Part shown: piece by piece, positions 1-9,800 of the stretch
Layout: each line of letters starts with the position of its first letter
Position numbering within the stretch: the stretch's first letter is position 1
NCBI GenBank assembly: GCA_016187935.1
Contig: JACPIU010000039.1
Coordinates: forward strand, 1-59,265
Direction: 5' to 3'
Origin: Bdellovibrio sp.
Lineage (GTDB): Bacteria > Bdellovibrionota > Bacteriovoracia > Bacteriovoracales > Bacteriovoracaceae
Length of the DNA stretch: 59,265 nt
Notes under the pieces: generated by a model
Databases searched by the model: none
What the model was told of the DNA's origin: nothing
What the model saw: only the letters and a program-made list of their open reading frames with translations
Program-made: the position numbers and the translations under genes

Positions 1-1
1 A

Positions 2-421
2 GAGTTGAAGCAACTGAATGTGAAGAACATGGATGAAATGTTGCAGCTTAATTCCCAGTATGCCCAAAAGCATCCTGATATCGACTTTGCCCATTCGACC
101 TTCACCCAAACCAAGATATGGTACGGCAAAAGACCGCCTCTCGGAGTGACAGTCAATAGAATTAATCATACCTATGATTTTTATGATGAAGACAACAGCT
201 TAAATTCTGTTTCCAATCTCATTTCTGCGGACAAATATTTTGATAATTCTTACATGATATGGACCTTTATTCCCTTTGAAGGAGGGACGCTGATTCAATT
301 GTACAGCGAAGACACAATCAATGTTTCCTTTCCGGAATTCGTCCTGAATATTATTAAAAAAGAGGCACCAGAGGAAACCGTCAAACTAATCAATAAACTC
401 AAAAATGAGTTTACAAATTAA
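2..421 (+). CDS. Hypothetical protein, 5' end outside window
   Basis: The reading frame is open to the left edge, so the gene is probably cut; an in-frame TTG at 5 could be a start but has no visible ribosome site. About 139 residues are visible. The pattern W-T-F-x-P-F-E-G-G-T followed by a long C-terminal helix rich in Lys and Glu recalls SRPBCC/START-like lipid-binding folds, in which a beta-sheet half is closed by a C-terminal helix. That fold assignment is inference from pattern only. There is no signal peptide in the visible part. No terminator is obvious before the next gene, which begins about 100 bp downstream on the same strand. Confidence 0.6.
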   Translation, partial: ELKQLNVKNMDEMLQLNSQYAQKHPDIDFAHSTFTQTKIWYGKRPPLGVTVNRINHTYDFYDEDNSLNSVSNLISADKYFDNSYMIWTFIPFEGGTLIQLYSEDTINVSFPEFVLNIIKKEAPEETVKLINKLKNEFTN

Positions 422-525
422 AAGATCCCCGCGCTTTAATCAAAGCCAACTCATCCTATTGGCAATTATTTCAACATGATAGCCAGACTTCTCTCCTCGA
501 TAGTTTTTTGCTATAGAGGGACGCT

Positions 526-1704
526 ATGAAAAAAAATATTGTTATTCTTGGGATGTCCTTCTTTTTTTTAACTCATGCTTTGGGCGCTACGACGGCCTAC
601 TTATTGCCGACAGCATACACCACGCTTCCGAGCACTCAACCTCTTATCCCGTATGGGAATGTTCAGCTCGGTTCATTGAATGGGGTGGTGGGATTTTCTT
701 TCAGTATTCCCGATCAAAACATAATCGAAGTTCCTGGGGGGGAAATTGAATTTCAAGCGCCACAGCAGTTTGCACCTTTTCCTATTCCAGGCGGTGGAGT
801 GGGGCAAATTCTCACTGTAAATCCTGCTAGTTTTTGGAAGGCCGATTTTCCTGGCTTCAGAATGCCAATGCCACCAAATCAAGGACTGGTGAAAGGATGC
901 AAAACCTATGTTCTAAATATGAATAAACCTTATCAAGTCTCTGTCCAACCTCCCCAGGGCATTCAGTTTGCCGGCCTGGAAACTAATCTGCCCAATCCTC
1001 CCATGCAAAAAACTTACTTTCTACAAAACAGCAATCTGATACTTCAAACTGTCCCAATGACGGAAGTACGCTTGAACATCTGTCACTACCCTGATGATCC
1101 AGATGATGGTGGTATTCACGGGACGACCTGTGCGCCCATGGTTACCGATTATGTGAGATTGCTTACAAAGAAGACTCTCTTCGGCCCGTTTCTGCCTTCC
1201 GTTTTAACCGGTGTTGCCAGTGCGGGCGCATCTGCCGGCGCCGTCTATTTGATGGCAGAGAACCTTCCAATATGGCTGATCAATCTCTTAGGGCGCGAAG
1301 TTATCAAGCAACCTCTGTTGGCCATGGCACCTATGGCAGGGGCCGTGGGAATCGCCGTGGCCGCCTCGACCTTTATTGGATATGAGGCGATCGTTCTGAC
1401 CAAATTGATCAGAGCAGGACAAGTTTTAAAATCAATCAAAATGGCGGCAAATGGAGCGGCGGAAAAATCCTGGGTTCGAAGCCTTGAAAAGCGAATCGAC
1501 TGGGATCCTAAATTGGATTTCAAGAAGAAGGAGGCGACCCTGGCCAGCGCCATAAAGCGCCTGGATACCGAAGGTCTTCTTTGTAATGGCGAATTAGGCG
1601 GAAAGAAGGTGAAGAAAAATCCCAAACTCCGTGATCTTATTGCCAGTAAACGTGAGATCATCAACTATCTTTCAAAAAATACCCATTATCTTTTATCAAA
1701 TTAA
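526..1704 (+). CDS. Exported or membrane-associated protein of unknown function
   Basis: I do not recognise this 392-residue protein. It starts with a signal peptide (Lys-Lys, hydrophobic core, Ala-Leu-Gly-Ala cleavage zone near residue 20) and has a GAGGG ribosome site just upstream of the ATG. The first half is rich in Pro, Gly and Gln and looks extended. Two hydrophobic Ala/Gly-rich segments lie at about residues 222-240 and 262-290 and could be membrane spans. The last 100 residues are basic and helical. Cysteines around 125, 187 and 202 could pair outside the cytoplasm. A probable terminator follows at 1744-1767. Confidence 0.75.
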   Translation: MKKNIVILGMSFFFLTHALGATTAYLLPTAYTTLPSTQPLIPYGNVQLGSLNGVVGFSFSIPDQNIIEVPGGEIEFQAPQQFAPFPIPGGGVGQILTVNPASFWKADFPGFRMPMPPNQGLVKGCKTYVLNMNKPYQVSVQPPQGIQFAGLETNLPNPPMQKTYFLQNSNLILQTVPMTEVRLNICHYPDDPDDGGIHGTTCAPMVTDYVRLLTKKTLFGPFLPSVLTGVASAGASAGAVYLMAENLPIWLINLLGREVIKQPLLAMAPMAGAVGIAVAASTFIGYEAIVLTKLIRAGQVLKSIKMAANGAAEKSWVRSLEKRIDWDPKLDFKKKEATLASAIKRLDTEGLLCNGELGGKKVKKNPKLRDLIASKREIINYLSKNTHYLLSN

Positions 1705-1743
1705 TACCTGGAATTTTTCACTTCGTTCACGATTTCTCTTCTC

Positions 1744-1767
1744 CTCTCGTTGCGAGGGCAATTTTTT
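1744..1767 (+). terminator. Probable Rho-independent terminator after the 526-1704 gene
   Basis: CCTCTC-G-TTG-C-GAGGG forms a six to seven base-pair stem with one G-U pair and a three-base loop, followed by CAA and six T residues on the plus strand. It sits 40 bp after the stop codon. Confidence 0.5.
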
Positions 1768-1775
1768 CTTCGCGG

Positions 1776-2111
1776 CTAATGCATGGCGGTTTCCTCACTA
1801 CTTTCTTGAGAAGTTTCACCTTTCTTTTTTGGGGATGTCCTGAGGCCTGATTCCTGTTCTTCTACTTCTTCCTCTTCTTCTCCCATCTCGACAGGCTCCT
1901 CCTCCCGCAATTCAAAACGCTGGAAAATCTCTGAAACTTTTGCACTGTAAGTTTCTGGTTTTCCTCCATATTTTTTATGAATTAGACCGCAGATCATGCC
2001 CTCATCGCCTTCAGTCTTTTCCAGCTCTTTATCAGTAAGCTTGGACCATTTCCTTCTTAATTCTGTTTTAATTTCTTCCCAGTTTTCCTTTACCATTTCA
2101 CTTAATGCCAT
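1776..2111 (-). CDS. CsbD-family stress protein with acidic tail
   Basis: The first 60 residues match the CsbD pattern: W-E-E-I-K near the start, K-W-S-K-L-T-D-x-E-L, then E-G-D-E-G and a K-K-Y-G-G segment. CsbD proteins are small general-stress proteins of unknown mechanism. This 111-residue copy has an extra, very acidic stretch (E-E-E-E-E-V-E-E) and a Ser/Lys tail that CsbD proteins usually lack. The ribosome site AAGGAG is well placed. The gene lies 115 bp downstream of the DAO-Rieske oxidoreductase on the same strand, so the two may be co-transcribed. Confidence 0.85.
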   Translation of the reverse strand: MALSEMVKENWEEIKTELRRKWSKLTDKELEKTEGDEGMICGLIHKKYGGKPETYSAKVSEIFQRFELREEEPVEMGEEEEEVEEQESGLRTSPKKKGETSQESSEETAMH

Positions 2112-2226
2112 GATCGCTCCTTGGTTGAATGCAATTTAAAATCCATTAGGATTGGTGCAACTTTAAAGCAAAAATAATTTTTAAAAAAAGACCTACACGA
2201 TTGAATCGAGTAAGAAATATTATGTT

Positions 2227-3804
2227 TTAAACTGATTCAATTTTCTTGGTCGGTGAGGTGGGGGTTTTTTCAGCTTGGGGAAAAATACTCTCGAGATCAG
2301 ACCACGCCGGGCCCTCAATCACTTTTCCAAACTTATTAAAGCGTGAGCCATGACAAGGACAATCCCATGATTTTTCCACGCTATTCCAGTGGACGATGCC
2401 ACCTAAATGAGGACAGACCGCAGATAGAAACGAGAATTCATTGTTGTTATTCTTGTAGGCAGCGATCATCTTTAGACCCTTTCTGTAGACAGTGCCTTCT
2501 TCGGTATGAAGTTTTTCCAAGTTGGGTGATGATTTACGCCCAAACCAGTCTGCATATTGGGCCAGGACATTGGCATTTTCCTTCATGAAACCTGCGGTGG
2601 CGCGGAGATTGATACGTGAAGGATTGTATAATTCTTCCCAAGGATTTTTTCGCCCCATGATCTGATCAGTGATAAGCATGGCCCCGATCGTACAATGGGT
2701 CATGCCGTTACCGGAATCTCCAGTGATAATATAGACGTTGTCGCGATCGGCCGGATTATGTCCGAGAAATGCTACGCCATCAACTGGTTCCATGACCTGT
2801 CCCGACCAGCTATTGAGCAATTCTCCCGCCATGGGGAAGCGTTTTCTAACCCAAGTTTCCAGTGCATTGAAGCGTGCTTCCGGATGGTGTTCTTGACCTG
2901 TCTTATGATCCTCACCTCCAACGATTAAAATATCGTTATCATTCATATCACGGGCCAAGCGGATATAGTGATAGGGTTTGAGTGTGTCCCAAAATAAAGC
3001 ATTGGGTATACTGCCTTTTGGAATGGCAAATCCCAGCACGTAAGTTCGATAAGGGGCTTGCTTGGTATGGATAGCAAACAAATCATTGACAGGAGTATTG
3101 GTGGCCATGACGATTGATTTGCATTGAATCGTAAAACCATCTTTTGATCGGACCTCGGCGTTTTTTCCACCTTGTACATGATTCACATGGGTATTGGTAA
3201 AAATTCGCCCACCAGCTTGGATAATGAGACGAGCAAGAGCATTTAAATATTTTAATGGGTGAAGTTGCATTTGATTAGGAAAATACAGGCTTGGCGAAGT
3301 TTTAACAAATTCCAGCGGCGTGTGATCCACAATTTTTACATCTTTGAGTCCGGCACGTTGAGCGGCTTCGAACTCACGCTGGAGAATGTTCGGTCTGGTA
3401 TCTCCGGCGGCAAAAAGATGGCCATCAACATTTTCCAGATCGCAAGCAATTTTCTCCTCCAAGACAATCTGTTTGACTTTTGAAATGGCGGCAGCATGAC
3501 TTTCTGCCACAATTTGAGCTCCTTTGTGGCCGTGATATTTTTCGATTTCAAAATAACGGTTATCAATGGCCGTGACAAAATGTGCCGTCGTTCGACCGGT
3601 CTGTCCACTGCCCAGTTCGGCACTTTCCAACACACAAACCCGCTTACCTTCTTTCGATAAAAGATAGGCCGTTGTTAGTCCTGCGATTCCTCCACCGACA
3701 ATGCAAACATCTGTTTCATAATTGTCCATGAGGGGTGTAAGCGTTGGCATATTGATATTCTCTGACCAAACTGAAATTCTTTTACTGGTGGGATTTGGAC
3801 TCAT
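2227..3804 (-). CDS. FAD-dependent oxidoreductase with C-terminal Rieske [2Fe-2S] domain
   Basis: This 525-residue protein joins a DAO-type FAD domain to a Rieske domain. The N-terminal dinucleotide fold shows V-G-G-G-I-A-G-L near residue 37, an acidic strand end and the G-R-T-T-A-H segment typical of the GlpD/DadA-like family. Residues 464-485 hold the Rieske ligands: Cys464 and His466 (C-P-H) and Cys482 and His485 (C-P-C-H). DAO-Rieske fusions are known as cytoplasmic oxidoreductases of unsettled substrate. No signal peptide or membrane span is visible. The substrate cannot be told from sequence. Confidence 0.93.
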   Translation of the reverse strand: MSPNPTSKRISVWSENINMPTLTPLMDNYETDVCIVGGGIAGLTTAYLLSKEGKRVCVLESAELGSGQTGRTTAHFVTAIDNRYFEIEKYHGHKGAQIVAESHAAAISKVKQIVLEEKIACDLENVDGHLFAAGDTRPNILQREFEAAQRAGLKDVKIVDHTPLEFVKTSPSLYFPNQMQLHPLKYLNALARLIIQAGGRIFTNTHVNHVQGGKNAEVRSKDGFTIQCKSIVMATNTPVNDLFAIHTKQAPYRTYVLGFAIPKGSIPNALFWDTLKPYHYIRLARDMNDNDILIVGGEDHKTGQEHHPEARFNALETWVRKRFPMAGELLNSWSGQVMEPVDGVAFLGHNPADRDNVYIITGDSGNGMTHCTIGAMLITDQIMGRKNPWEELYNPSRINLRATAGFMKENANVLAQYADWFGRKSSPNLEKLHTEEGTVYRKGLKMIAAYKNNNNEFSFLSAVCPHLGGIVHWNSVEKSWDCPCHGSRFNKFGKVIEGPAWSDLESIFPQAEKTPTSPTKKIESV

Positions 3805-3932
3805 AAGTTCTCCATGAATAACTTGTTTTAGAGTGTCTGTGCCCTACTCTAATGCAAAAAAAATGATTCTGAAAAAATCAGCAATGGTGGAAGCGAAGAA
3901 TTATATTAGTTCTCGCAGTGATTTTAATTACG

Positions 3933-4787
3933 TTACTGGGCAATGATTTCTTTCATCGCCTTTAAGAAGAGATCCGACTTGGTGGCATAATTCTCACAGA
4001 CTCCCGGCCATATTGATGCGTCACAGGCGGCGTTTTTAGGGTCCCCACTCACTCCCGAAAAGTGAACTCCCACGATATAGGGCAGGCCATCCACATAAGT
4101 GAAGAGGGGAGAGCCTGAATTACCGGGACCGGTGTCACAATCGTGAACTAAGGCCCGGGCCAATAAGGTCGGTCTTGAAACCTTGCAGGGGTGAGAGTTC
4201 ACCGCCTGTGTTGTGATGATAGAACTGAGCAAACCGAAATTTGATCCGTAACCGGCAACGTAAAACCGATTCGTTCGATACCATGAAAAGTTCATGGTTT
4301 TGACTCCAAACCAACCGGTGGTATTTCCAACCGCTTTTTCTAATAGCAAAAAGCCATAATCAATATCCACTTTACGTTGTTGAAAGCTGGTGGAGACATA
4401 GATTTTTTTGACGCTTATTTCTCCCAGCGGCCCCGGTGATGTTTGGTGCCCTGGAGAGAATTTAAAATTTTTATAAAACTTATTGGTGGCCTGATCAAAG
4501 ACACAATGTCCATTTGTTAAGACGACGTTGGGCGAAACCAGCGCGCCAGTGCATCCATAGGAGCTTTCATCGTCTTCAAAGCTTATGTATCCGACCGCAG
4601 TAAAAGGGTATTTGCTGGTATCCGATTCTTCCCGACCTTCAGAACCAATTCGAACTTTATTGCTTGAGTCGCCGATGAAGTTGGCCTCTTCTAAATCGAA
4701 AGGCTTATAGGCCCTATGAGTTTCGGCAAAAATTGAACGACACAGTAAAAGTGTGATCACGGCATAAGCTATTTTTTTTCCATACAT
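3933..4787 (-). CDS. Exported V8/S1B-like trypsin-fold serine protease
   Basis: The 284-residue protein has a signal peptide ending near Ala21. The catalytic triad is complete: His94 in T-N-G-H-C, Asp143 in D-I-D-Y-G, and Ser224 in G-N-S-G-S-P. The G-N-S-G-S-P form and the T-N-G-H-C box are typical of the glutamyl endopeptidase/V8 group of family S1 and not of trypsin itself. A short pro-region (residues 22-58) may be cleaved for activation. The protein should act in the periplasm or outside the cell. It is one of three exported serine proteases in this window. Confidence 0.92.
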   Translation of the reverse strand: MYGKKIAYAVITLLLCRSIFAETHRAYKPFDLEEANFIGDSSNKVRIGSEGREESDTSKYPFTAVGYISFEDDESSYGCTGALVSPNVVLTNGHCVFDQATNKFYKNFKFSPGHQTSPGPLGEISVKKIYVSTSFQQRKVDIDYGFLLLEKAVGNTTGWFGVKTMNFSWYRTNRFYVAGYGSNFGLLSSIITTQAVNSHPCKVSRPTLLARALVHDCDTGPGNSGSPLFTYVDGLPYIVGVHFSGVSGDPKNAACDASIWPGVCENYATKSDLFLKAMKEIIAQ

Positions 4788-5180
4788 AAGACTCTCTCCT
4801 CGAAAAACATGACCTTGATTAGAACTACTAAGAAAGCAGCACCTTGTTCAAAGGAGTGAGAATTTTATACAGAGTGTGGAAAACCAATTAATGATTACTT
4901 AGGCCCAAGTGTAAATTAATGTTAGAAATTGGATATCATCGCACCTCTCAATAGAGTGCTCGCTCAACCTAAATAAAAGTAAGTCTATTTCTGTCTTGGT
5001 GGGCACAATCTTGTGGCTATCAGTTTCACATTTTCATCTAAGTACCCAATTTTTCGTATTTCACTTAAAATATTATTTTTTTCTAACTCATTGATAATAT
5101 AGAGAAATACACATACAGTCTAGAATGTAATGAATAATTAACGGGGACCCACACCATCTCAAAAAATGGAGAAGAAGACC
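4788..5180. other. Intergenic region without a gene
   Basis: The gap is AT-rich and lies between the divergent protease (minus) and STAS gene (plus), so it should hold both promoters. No open frame in it has a ribosome site and protein-like composition. The AT-rich tract around 5060-5140 is the likeliest place for the STAS promoter, but no box is convincing. Confidence 0.5.
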
Positions 5181-5543
5181 ATGGCCGAAGATTTTAAATA
5201 CTTGTTGGCCGAGCAAAAGGAATTTTGCGTAATCTCTTTTGTCGGAACATTAGATTATCGGGCATCCAGCAGTCTAGGAGAGTGTTTAACCAAAGTTAAA
5301 GAGTCGAATTGCAAATACTTCATCTTGAATTTTAGGGATGTGGTGGAAATTCACAATACCTTCCATCGTCCCTTGGTTCAATTGCAGCATACCATCCGAA
5401 AAGAAAAAAACGCTCTCCTGCGGCTGTGTGGCGTAAACCCAAAATGGAAAACTGACCTGACCGATGACGGGACTGTCAGAGCGGATGAGATCGTTGATAA
5501 CGTTAGGGTGGCCCTGGCCGAATTTAACAAATACTTATTATAA
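5181..5543 (+). CDS. STAS-domain protein (anti-sigma factor antagonist-like)
   Basis: The roughly 120-residue protein has the STAS layout: beta strand C-V-I-S-F-V-G-T-L-D, helix, strand Y-F-I-L-N-F-R-D-V, then a helix and a last strand L-L-R-L-C-G-V. STAS proteins are switched by phosphorylation of a Ser or Thr in the loop after the second strand. Here that loop reads V-E-I-H-N-T-F, so Thr is the only candidate. The start is set at ATG 5181 because GGAG at 5168-5171 is well spaced to it; an upstream in-frame ATG at 5166 has no ribosome site. No kinase or sigma factor partner lies nearby. Confidence 0.75.
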   Translation: MAEDFKYLLAEQKEFCVISFVGTLDYRASSSLGECLTKVKESNCKYFILNFRDVVEIHNTFHRPLVQLQHTIRKEKNALLRLCGVNPKWKTDLTDDGTVRADEIVDNVRVALAEFNKYLL

Positions 5544-5586
5544 ATAATATTTTGAAGTATTATCACCATTAGGGTGGTCCAGTTTT
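5541..5586 (+). repeat. Dispersed 46-bp repeat, copy 1
   Basis: This 46-bp segment matches 55594-55639 at 45 of 46 positions. It has an AT palindrome (ATAATA, 8-base loop, TATTAT) followed by a GC-richer hairpin (CACC-ATTAG-GGTG) and a T run. Copy 1 overlaps the STAS stop codon and precedes ycaQ. Two hairpins followed by T residues could act as a terminator or as a small mobile palindrome. Confidence 0.8.
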
Positions 5587-5605
5587 AAAATGGAATATTG
5601 GCGAG

Positions 5606-6751
5606 ATGGAAATAGGTCTTCAACACGCCCGTTCGATTATTTTACAGGCACAAAATTTATATATAAGTGCCCTCTGCGTGCCAAATACCTTGCAGGTTAT
5701 TAAGGATTTAGGCCACGTTCAGATTGATACGATCTCAGTCGTTGAGCGTGCCCATCATCACATCCTTTGGTCGCGTAATCCGAATTATCAAATTAAAGAG
5801 TTAGATGAACTTCAAAGCAAGCGGAAGATTTTTGAGTATTGGTCTCACGCCGCCTCTTATCTGCCTATGGAATCCTATCGTTTTTGCCTCCCGCGCATGC
5901 ATCTCTATCAAACTGGCAAAAACCACTGGTTTAAAGTGGATAAGAAGATTAAGCGAAATGTCTTGGAGATCATTAAGGCGGAAGGGCCAAAAAAGGCCAG
6001 CGATTTTAAATCTCCCCGCAAAAGGGCAGGATGGTTTGACTGGGCCCCTTCCAAAAAGGCGTTGGAACTTCTTTTTATGGAAGGGACTTTAATGGCCACC
6101 AGGCGAGAGGGCTTTCACAAGGTCTATGACTTAAAGGAAAATGTTTTGCCGGTGCAGTTGGATACCCGTTTTCCCAGTGACAAAGAATATGCTGAGTTTT
6201 TAATCTTCGAGCAACTCAAGAATTTGGGTCTGGCACTCTCAGATGAAATTGCTTATCAAAGAGGCGCACAGGTGAAATCGTTGGTAAGAAAAAGGCTTGA
6301 TGAATTGGTCGAGGATAAGAAATTAATTAAAGTTTATGTTAAAAAGCAAAAACGGCCTTATTATCTCCGTTCGATGTCTTTAGAGGCTAAACATTCACCT
6401 ATGGATATTCATATTCTTTCTCCCTTTGATAATCTGGTGATCCAAAGAAAACGTCTGGAATTCTTCTTTGATTTTAGCTATCAAATTGAATGTTACGTGC
6501 CGGCAAATAAAAGAAAGTTTGGCTATTTTTGTCTTCCCATTTTGGCCGGCAATGAATTCATCGGGCGTATGGATACCAAAGCTGATCGTAAAAAGGGAGT
6601 GTTAGAAATAAAAAAAATTTTCTTTGAAAATCCCCTGATGCAGAAAAAGTACGGGGAGGCCTTGAGAAAGAAGATGGGGGAATTTGCACAATTTAATAAT
6701 TGCTCAGAATTGTCTTATGGTGAGGGGCTTTTTCATAATAAGTTCGCTTAG
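5606..6751 (+). CDS. ycaQ: YcaQ/AlkX-type crosslink-repair DNA glycosylase
   Basis: The 381-residue protein is a winged-helix protein of the DUF1006/YcaQ family, which unhooks interstrand crosslinks and removes N7-alkyl adducts. The catalytic Q-x-D motif is present as Q-I-D near residue 39, in the signature G-H-V-Q-I-D-T-I followed by R-A-H-H. The middle section carries the expected helix-turn-helix repeats and the D-x-R-F-P and S-P-F-D-N-L-V segments. Length is close to that of E. coli YcaQ. It acts in the cytoplasm. The only upstream feature is the 46-bp repeat. Confidence 0.9.
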   Translation: MEIGLQHARSIILQAQNLYISALCVPNTLQVIKDLGHVQIDTISVVERAHHHILWSRNPNYQIKELDELQSKRKIFEYWSHAASYLPMESYRFCLPRMHLYQTGKNHWFKVDKKIKRNVLEIIKAEGPKKASDFKSPRKRAGWFDWAPSKKALELLFMEGTLMATRREGFHKVYDLKENVLPVQLDTRFPSDKEYAEFLIFEQLKNLGLALSDEIAYQRGAQVKSLVRKRLDELVEDKKLIKVYVKKQKRPYYLRSMSLEAKHSPMDIHILSPFDNLVIQRKRLEFFFDFSYQIECYVPANKRKFGYFCLPILAGNEFIGRMDTKADRKKGVLEIKKIFFENPLMQKKYGEALRKKMGEFAQFNNCSELSYGEGLFHNKFA

Positions 6752-6768
6752 TTAAGTGCTCAGCCCGC

Positions 6769-6800
6769 TTGACAAAAAAACTAAGTTTAAGTCCTAAAAT
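6769..6800 (+). promoter_or_regulatory. Weak promoter candidate for the GH114-like lipoprotein
   Basis: A perfect TTGACA lies at 6769-6774 and TAAAAT at 6795-6800, but the spacer is 20 bp, longer than the usual 16-18. The GTG start follows 15 bp later. Confidence 0.25.
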
Positions 6801-6815
6801 ACCGATTAGATTTAA

Positions 6816-9800
6816 GTGAAGTACATTCTTTTTTTATGCATTTGTTTGCTGCTGGCAGCTTGTAGCAAAAAATCCGGCCAAGGCCAAGCGGCAGCGGAAA
6901 ATTCATCGGAGAGTTCGATACCGATCTCCCGCGTGGATATCACCATTGTGCAAAGTCCGCTCAAACAAACTCTGGCGGAAAGTACCAGCGATGTGCGGTG
7001 GATTCGTTACAAGATCACTGATTCCCAGGCGAGAACTGTTGCCTTGTCGGTGCAGTATTCCCTGAATGGTTCGACATTTATGACCGCCACACCAAAAAAT
7101 ATTGCCGGGCATGATGGAATAGAAAATATCGCCACTTCTTCCTCCGGCGTCGTTCACTATTTTGCCTGGGATATGTTCACCGATTTGGGCAGCACCAATC
7201 GCGAAAATGTTACGCTGAGAATGGAGGCGGTCATTGATGCCACCACTCATGGGCAAATTTCCGACGTGACCGGTTATGATTTTCTTGATCGTAAAACGCG
7301 CATTCATCGGGTGGAAAAATATCTGGTGTTCTATGGTATTTTGAATAGCTCCACCATCGCCGCTATCAAATCGGGCGGGTATCAGATGCTGATAATCGAT
7401 TTAAATCCTGACTCCAGCTACTTGCACACCTATGACAACTTGGAAGAATTAAAAAAGGGCAGCAGTTTAACCGATGCTTCCGATGATCTCATGATCTTGG
7501 GTTATATTGCCGCCACGGAAGACCCTCGAACTAAATTACTAACCGATGTCCAGGCCCTTGCCATTCCGGCGGCAAATTCAGGCGACCCCCATTTCAAATT
7601 CAAGGATGGGGGAGGTGCCAACTCAGGGCCTTCACGCGATCCCCGTGGCGCAACCGCGGCGGGAAATCAAACAACTCTTGCCAGTATTACGGATTACGAT
7701 GGCATTCAAGAGGGACTGGGTTATAAAACTTATTATCTCTATGACAACTACACCAACTTAGGCGCCACTGCCAACCCACCGCACGCTTATCCCATTACCG
7801 CCAATCGCGCCGACCGCAATGCTCAGTGGGGTGGGTTTTTCGTCAATCCTGGAGATCCCAACTGGTTTAGTGATTACAAGCAAACCACACTGGCCGAGCA
7901 CGACACTGCCAACAATGTTTATGGTGTTGCCGGCCTTGATGAGATCTATTCCTATTTTACCGGGAATGGTTTTCACCTGGATGGGTTTTACGTGGATGTT
8001 TTAGATACTGTCTCTCCCAACGGATGGTCAAACGCGGCGGCCGATAATCCCGTGCAGTTTGAATGGTGTGCGAAAGGCACTATGCTCAATTATTTTGGCA
8101 GTGGGGGAATTCGTGGTAACTATCCTTCGGCCATGGTTATCGCCAACCGTGGACTCTTTTTTTACTACCCGGAGTTATATGGGCACTATGGTCTCCAGAT
8201 TGGCCAATATCTGGATGGGATACTTTTTGAATCATTCTACAGTGACAATTCGAACGCGGCCCTGGCCAATCAAACCTATGCCGATGGAAACAAATGGCAG
8301 GGGATGCCGCTGGTTATGGCCGAATCCCAACGTCATGGATTTAAGGTATTCTCCTTGGGCTATGTCAATGGTGGCAGCGCCACTCCCGCTGGCCCTAATT
8401 ACAAAAATCATGAATTGTTACTTGGGCCTTTTGATTATGATCGCTACGAAAATAGTGGTCCTGCCAGTTTGCAAAGTGACTGGGATATTTTCAAACTGGA
8501 GTTTGCCGAAATTAGGCAGGCCGGTTTTGGGCATTATGTCTCGACCATTTATTTAGATACCGTCAATTCTTTTGTCACCGATGCTCTAGCAGTACTCTAT
8601 CCCGCGATCGCCGCTCCCAGTTTTAATACCACCGCCTACTGGCATAAGTCCGATGATTCTGAAGCCCCCTATATGAATCGGGCCGGATTACAATATGTCC
8701 TGGCCGGAGATGGGCAGGTGACCGTTTTTTGGGATGTGGCCACCGGCCCCAAGGCGCCAGTCACGTATCAGCTTATTTACGGCACTGAGAGCACGCTTAC
8801 GAGTGGTACTACGACGGTGAATTTGAATCATACCAACCTTGGTAACGACTCGTACAACCACATTTTAGGTGGCAACACGCAAAAAGGTTTTATGTCTTTT
8901 CCATTTGCCTACACCGTCTCGGGTTTAACTAACGGTACGCTTTATTACTTTGCCGTCAGGGCCAAAGGCAGTGATGGCCAATTGGATTCTAATCAAAGCG
9001 CAGGGATGGTGATTTTACGAGGGACTCCCAATGCGACTCCATCTGCAAGCTTCAACAATATGGAGATAACCGGTGAAGATGCTTCATGGGCCGGGTTGGT
9101 ATCCAACTATTCCGGTTTTTACAATCCTGCTGCCGATATTCCTGACCCTAACACTGCGACCCTCTTCAACAATATTAAAATTAGTAATAGCGACCATTAT
9201 CTTTTCATTCACTTGACCACACAAAACGCTCTTACTCTAGATAACGATTTTTTTGTTTTTATTGATACCGATGGCAACCTCACCAATGGCTACGCCTACA
9301 AAGGCATCGGTGCTGAGTTTATGCTTCAGGCAGGTTCTCTCTATCAAAATACGGCGCCTGGCTGGAACTGGAACGGACTGGGGGCCATTCAAAGTTGGCA
9401 AGCGGGCAATCAAAAAACCACCATCCTCGCGCTTGATAGGGTGAAGCTGGGCAATCCCAGCAACCTCTCTCTTCTGATCTCTCATGCGGGAGTTGATCAA
9501 TACGGCATAGATACCAGTCAGATGTATCATGAATCTGTTCCGAGGGCCTCTAAGTTGGATTATACCTTCGCTACTTATACTGAAGGTCAACGAACGCCCA
9601 CGGTTGACGGAACGGTTGAAGCTTCTTGGGCAAGTTCCAAGGGATACCTGCTTGATCCTGCATCCGACTCAGCTTGCTCCAGCGACTTTGCAACTTTGAA
9701 TATGATGAATGACGGTACCTGGCTCTATTTGTTGGTGCAAGGAAGCATCAAGGCCGCAATTGATAACGACTTTTTTCTTTTCATCGATGAGGATAATAAT

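Noticed and set aside
1245-1664. Antisense frame of 139 codons in the 526-1704 gene
   Set aside because: Composition is that of a shadow frame and there is no ribosome site; the sense gene has a signal peptide and terminator.
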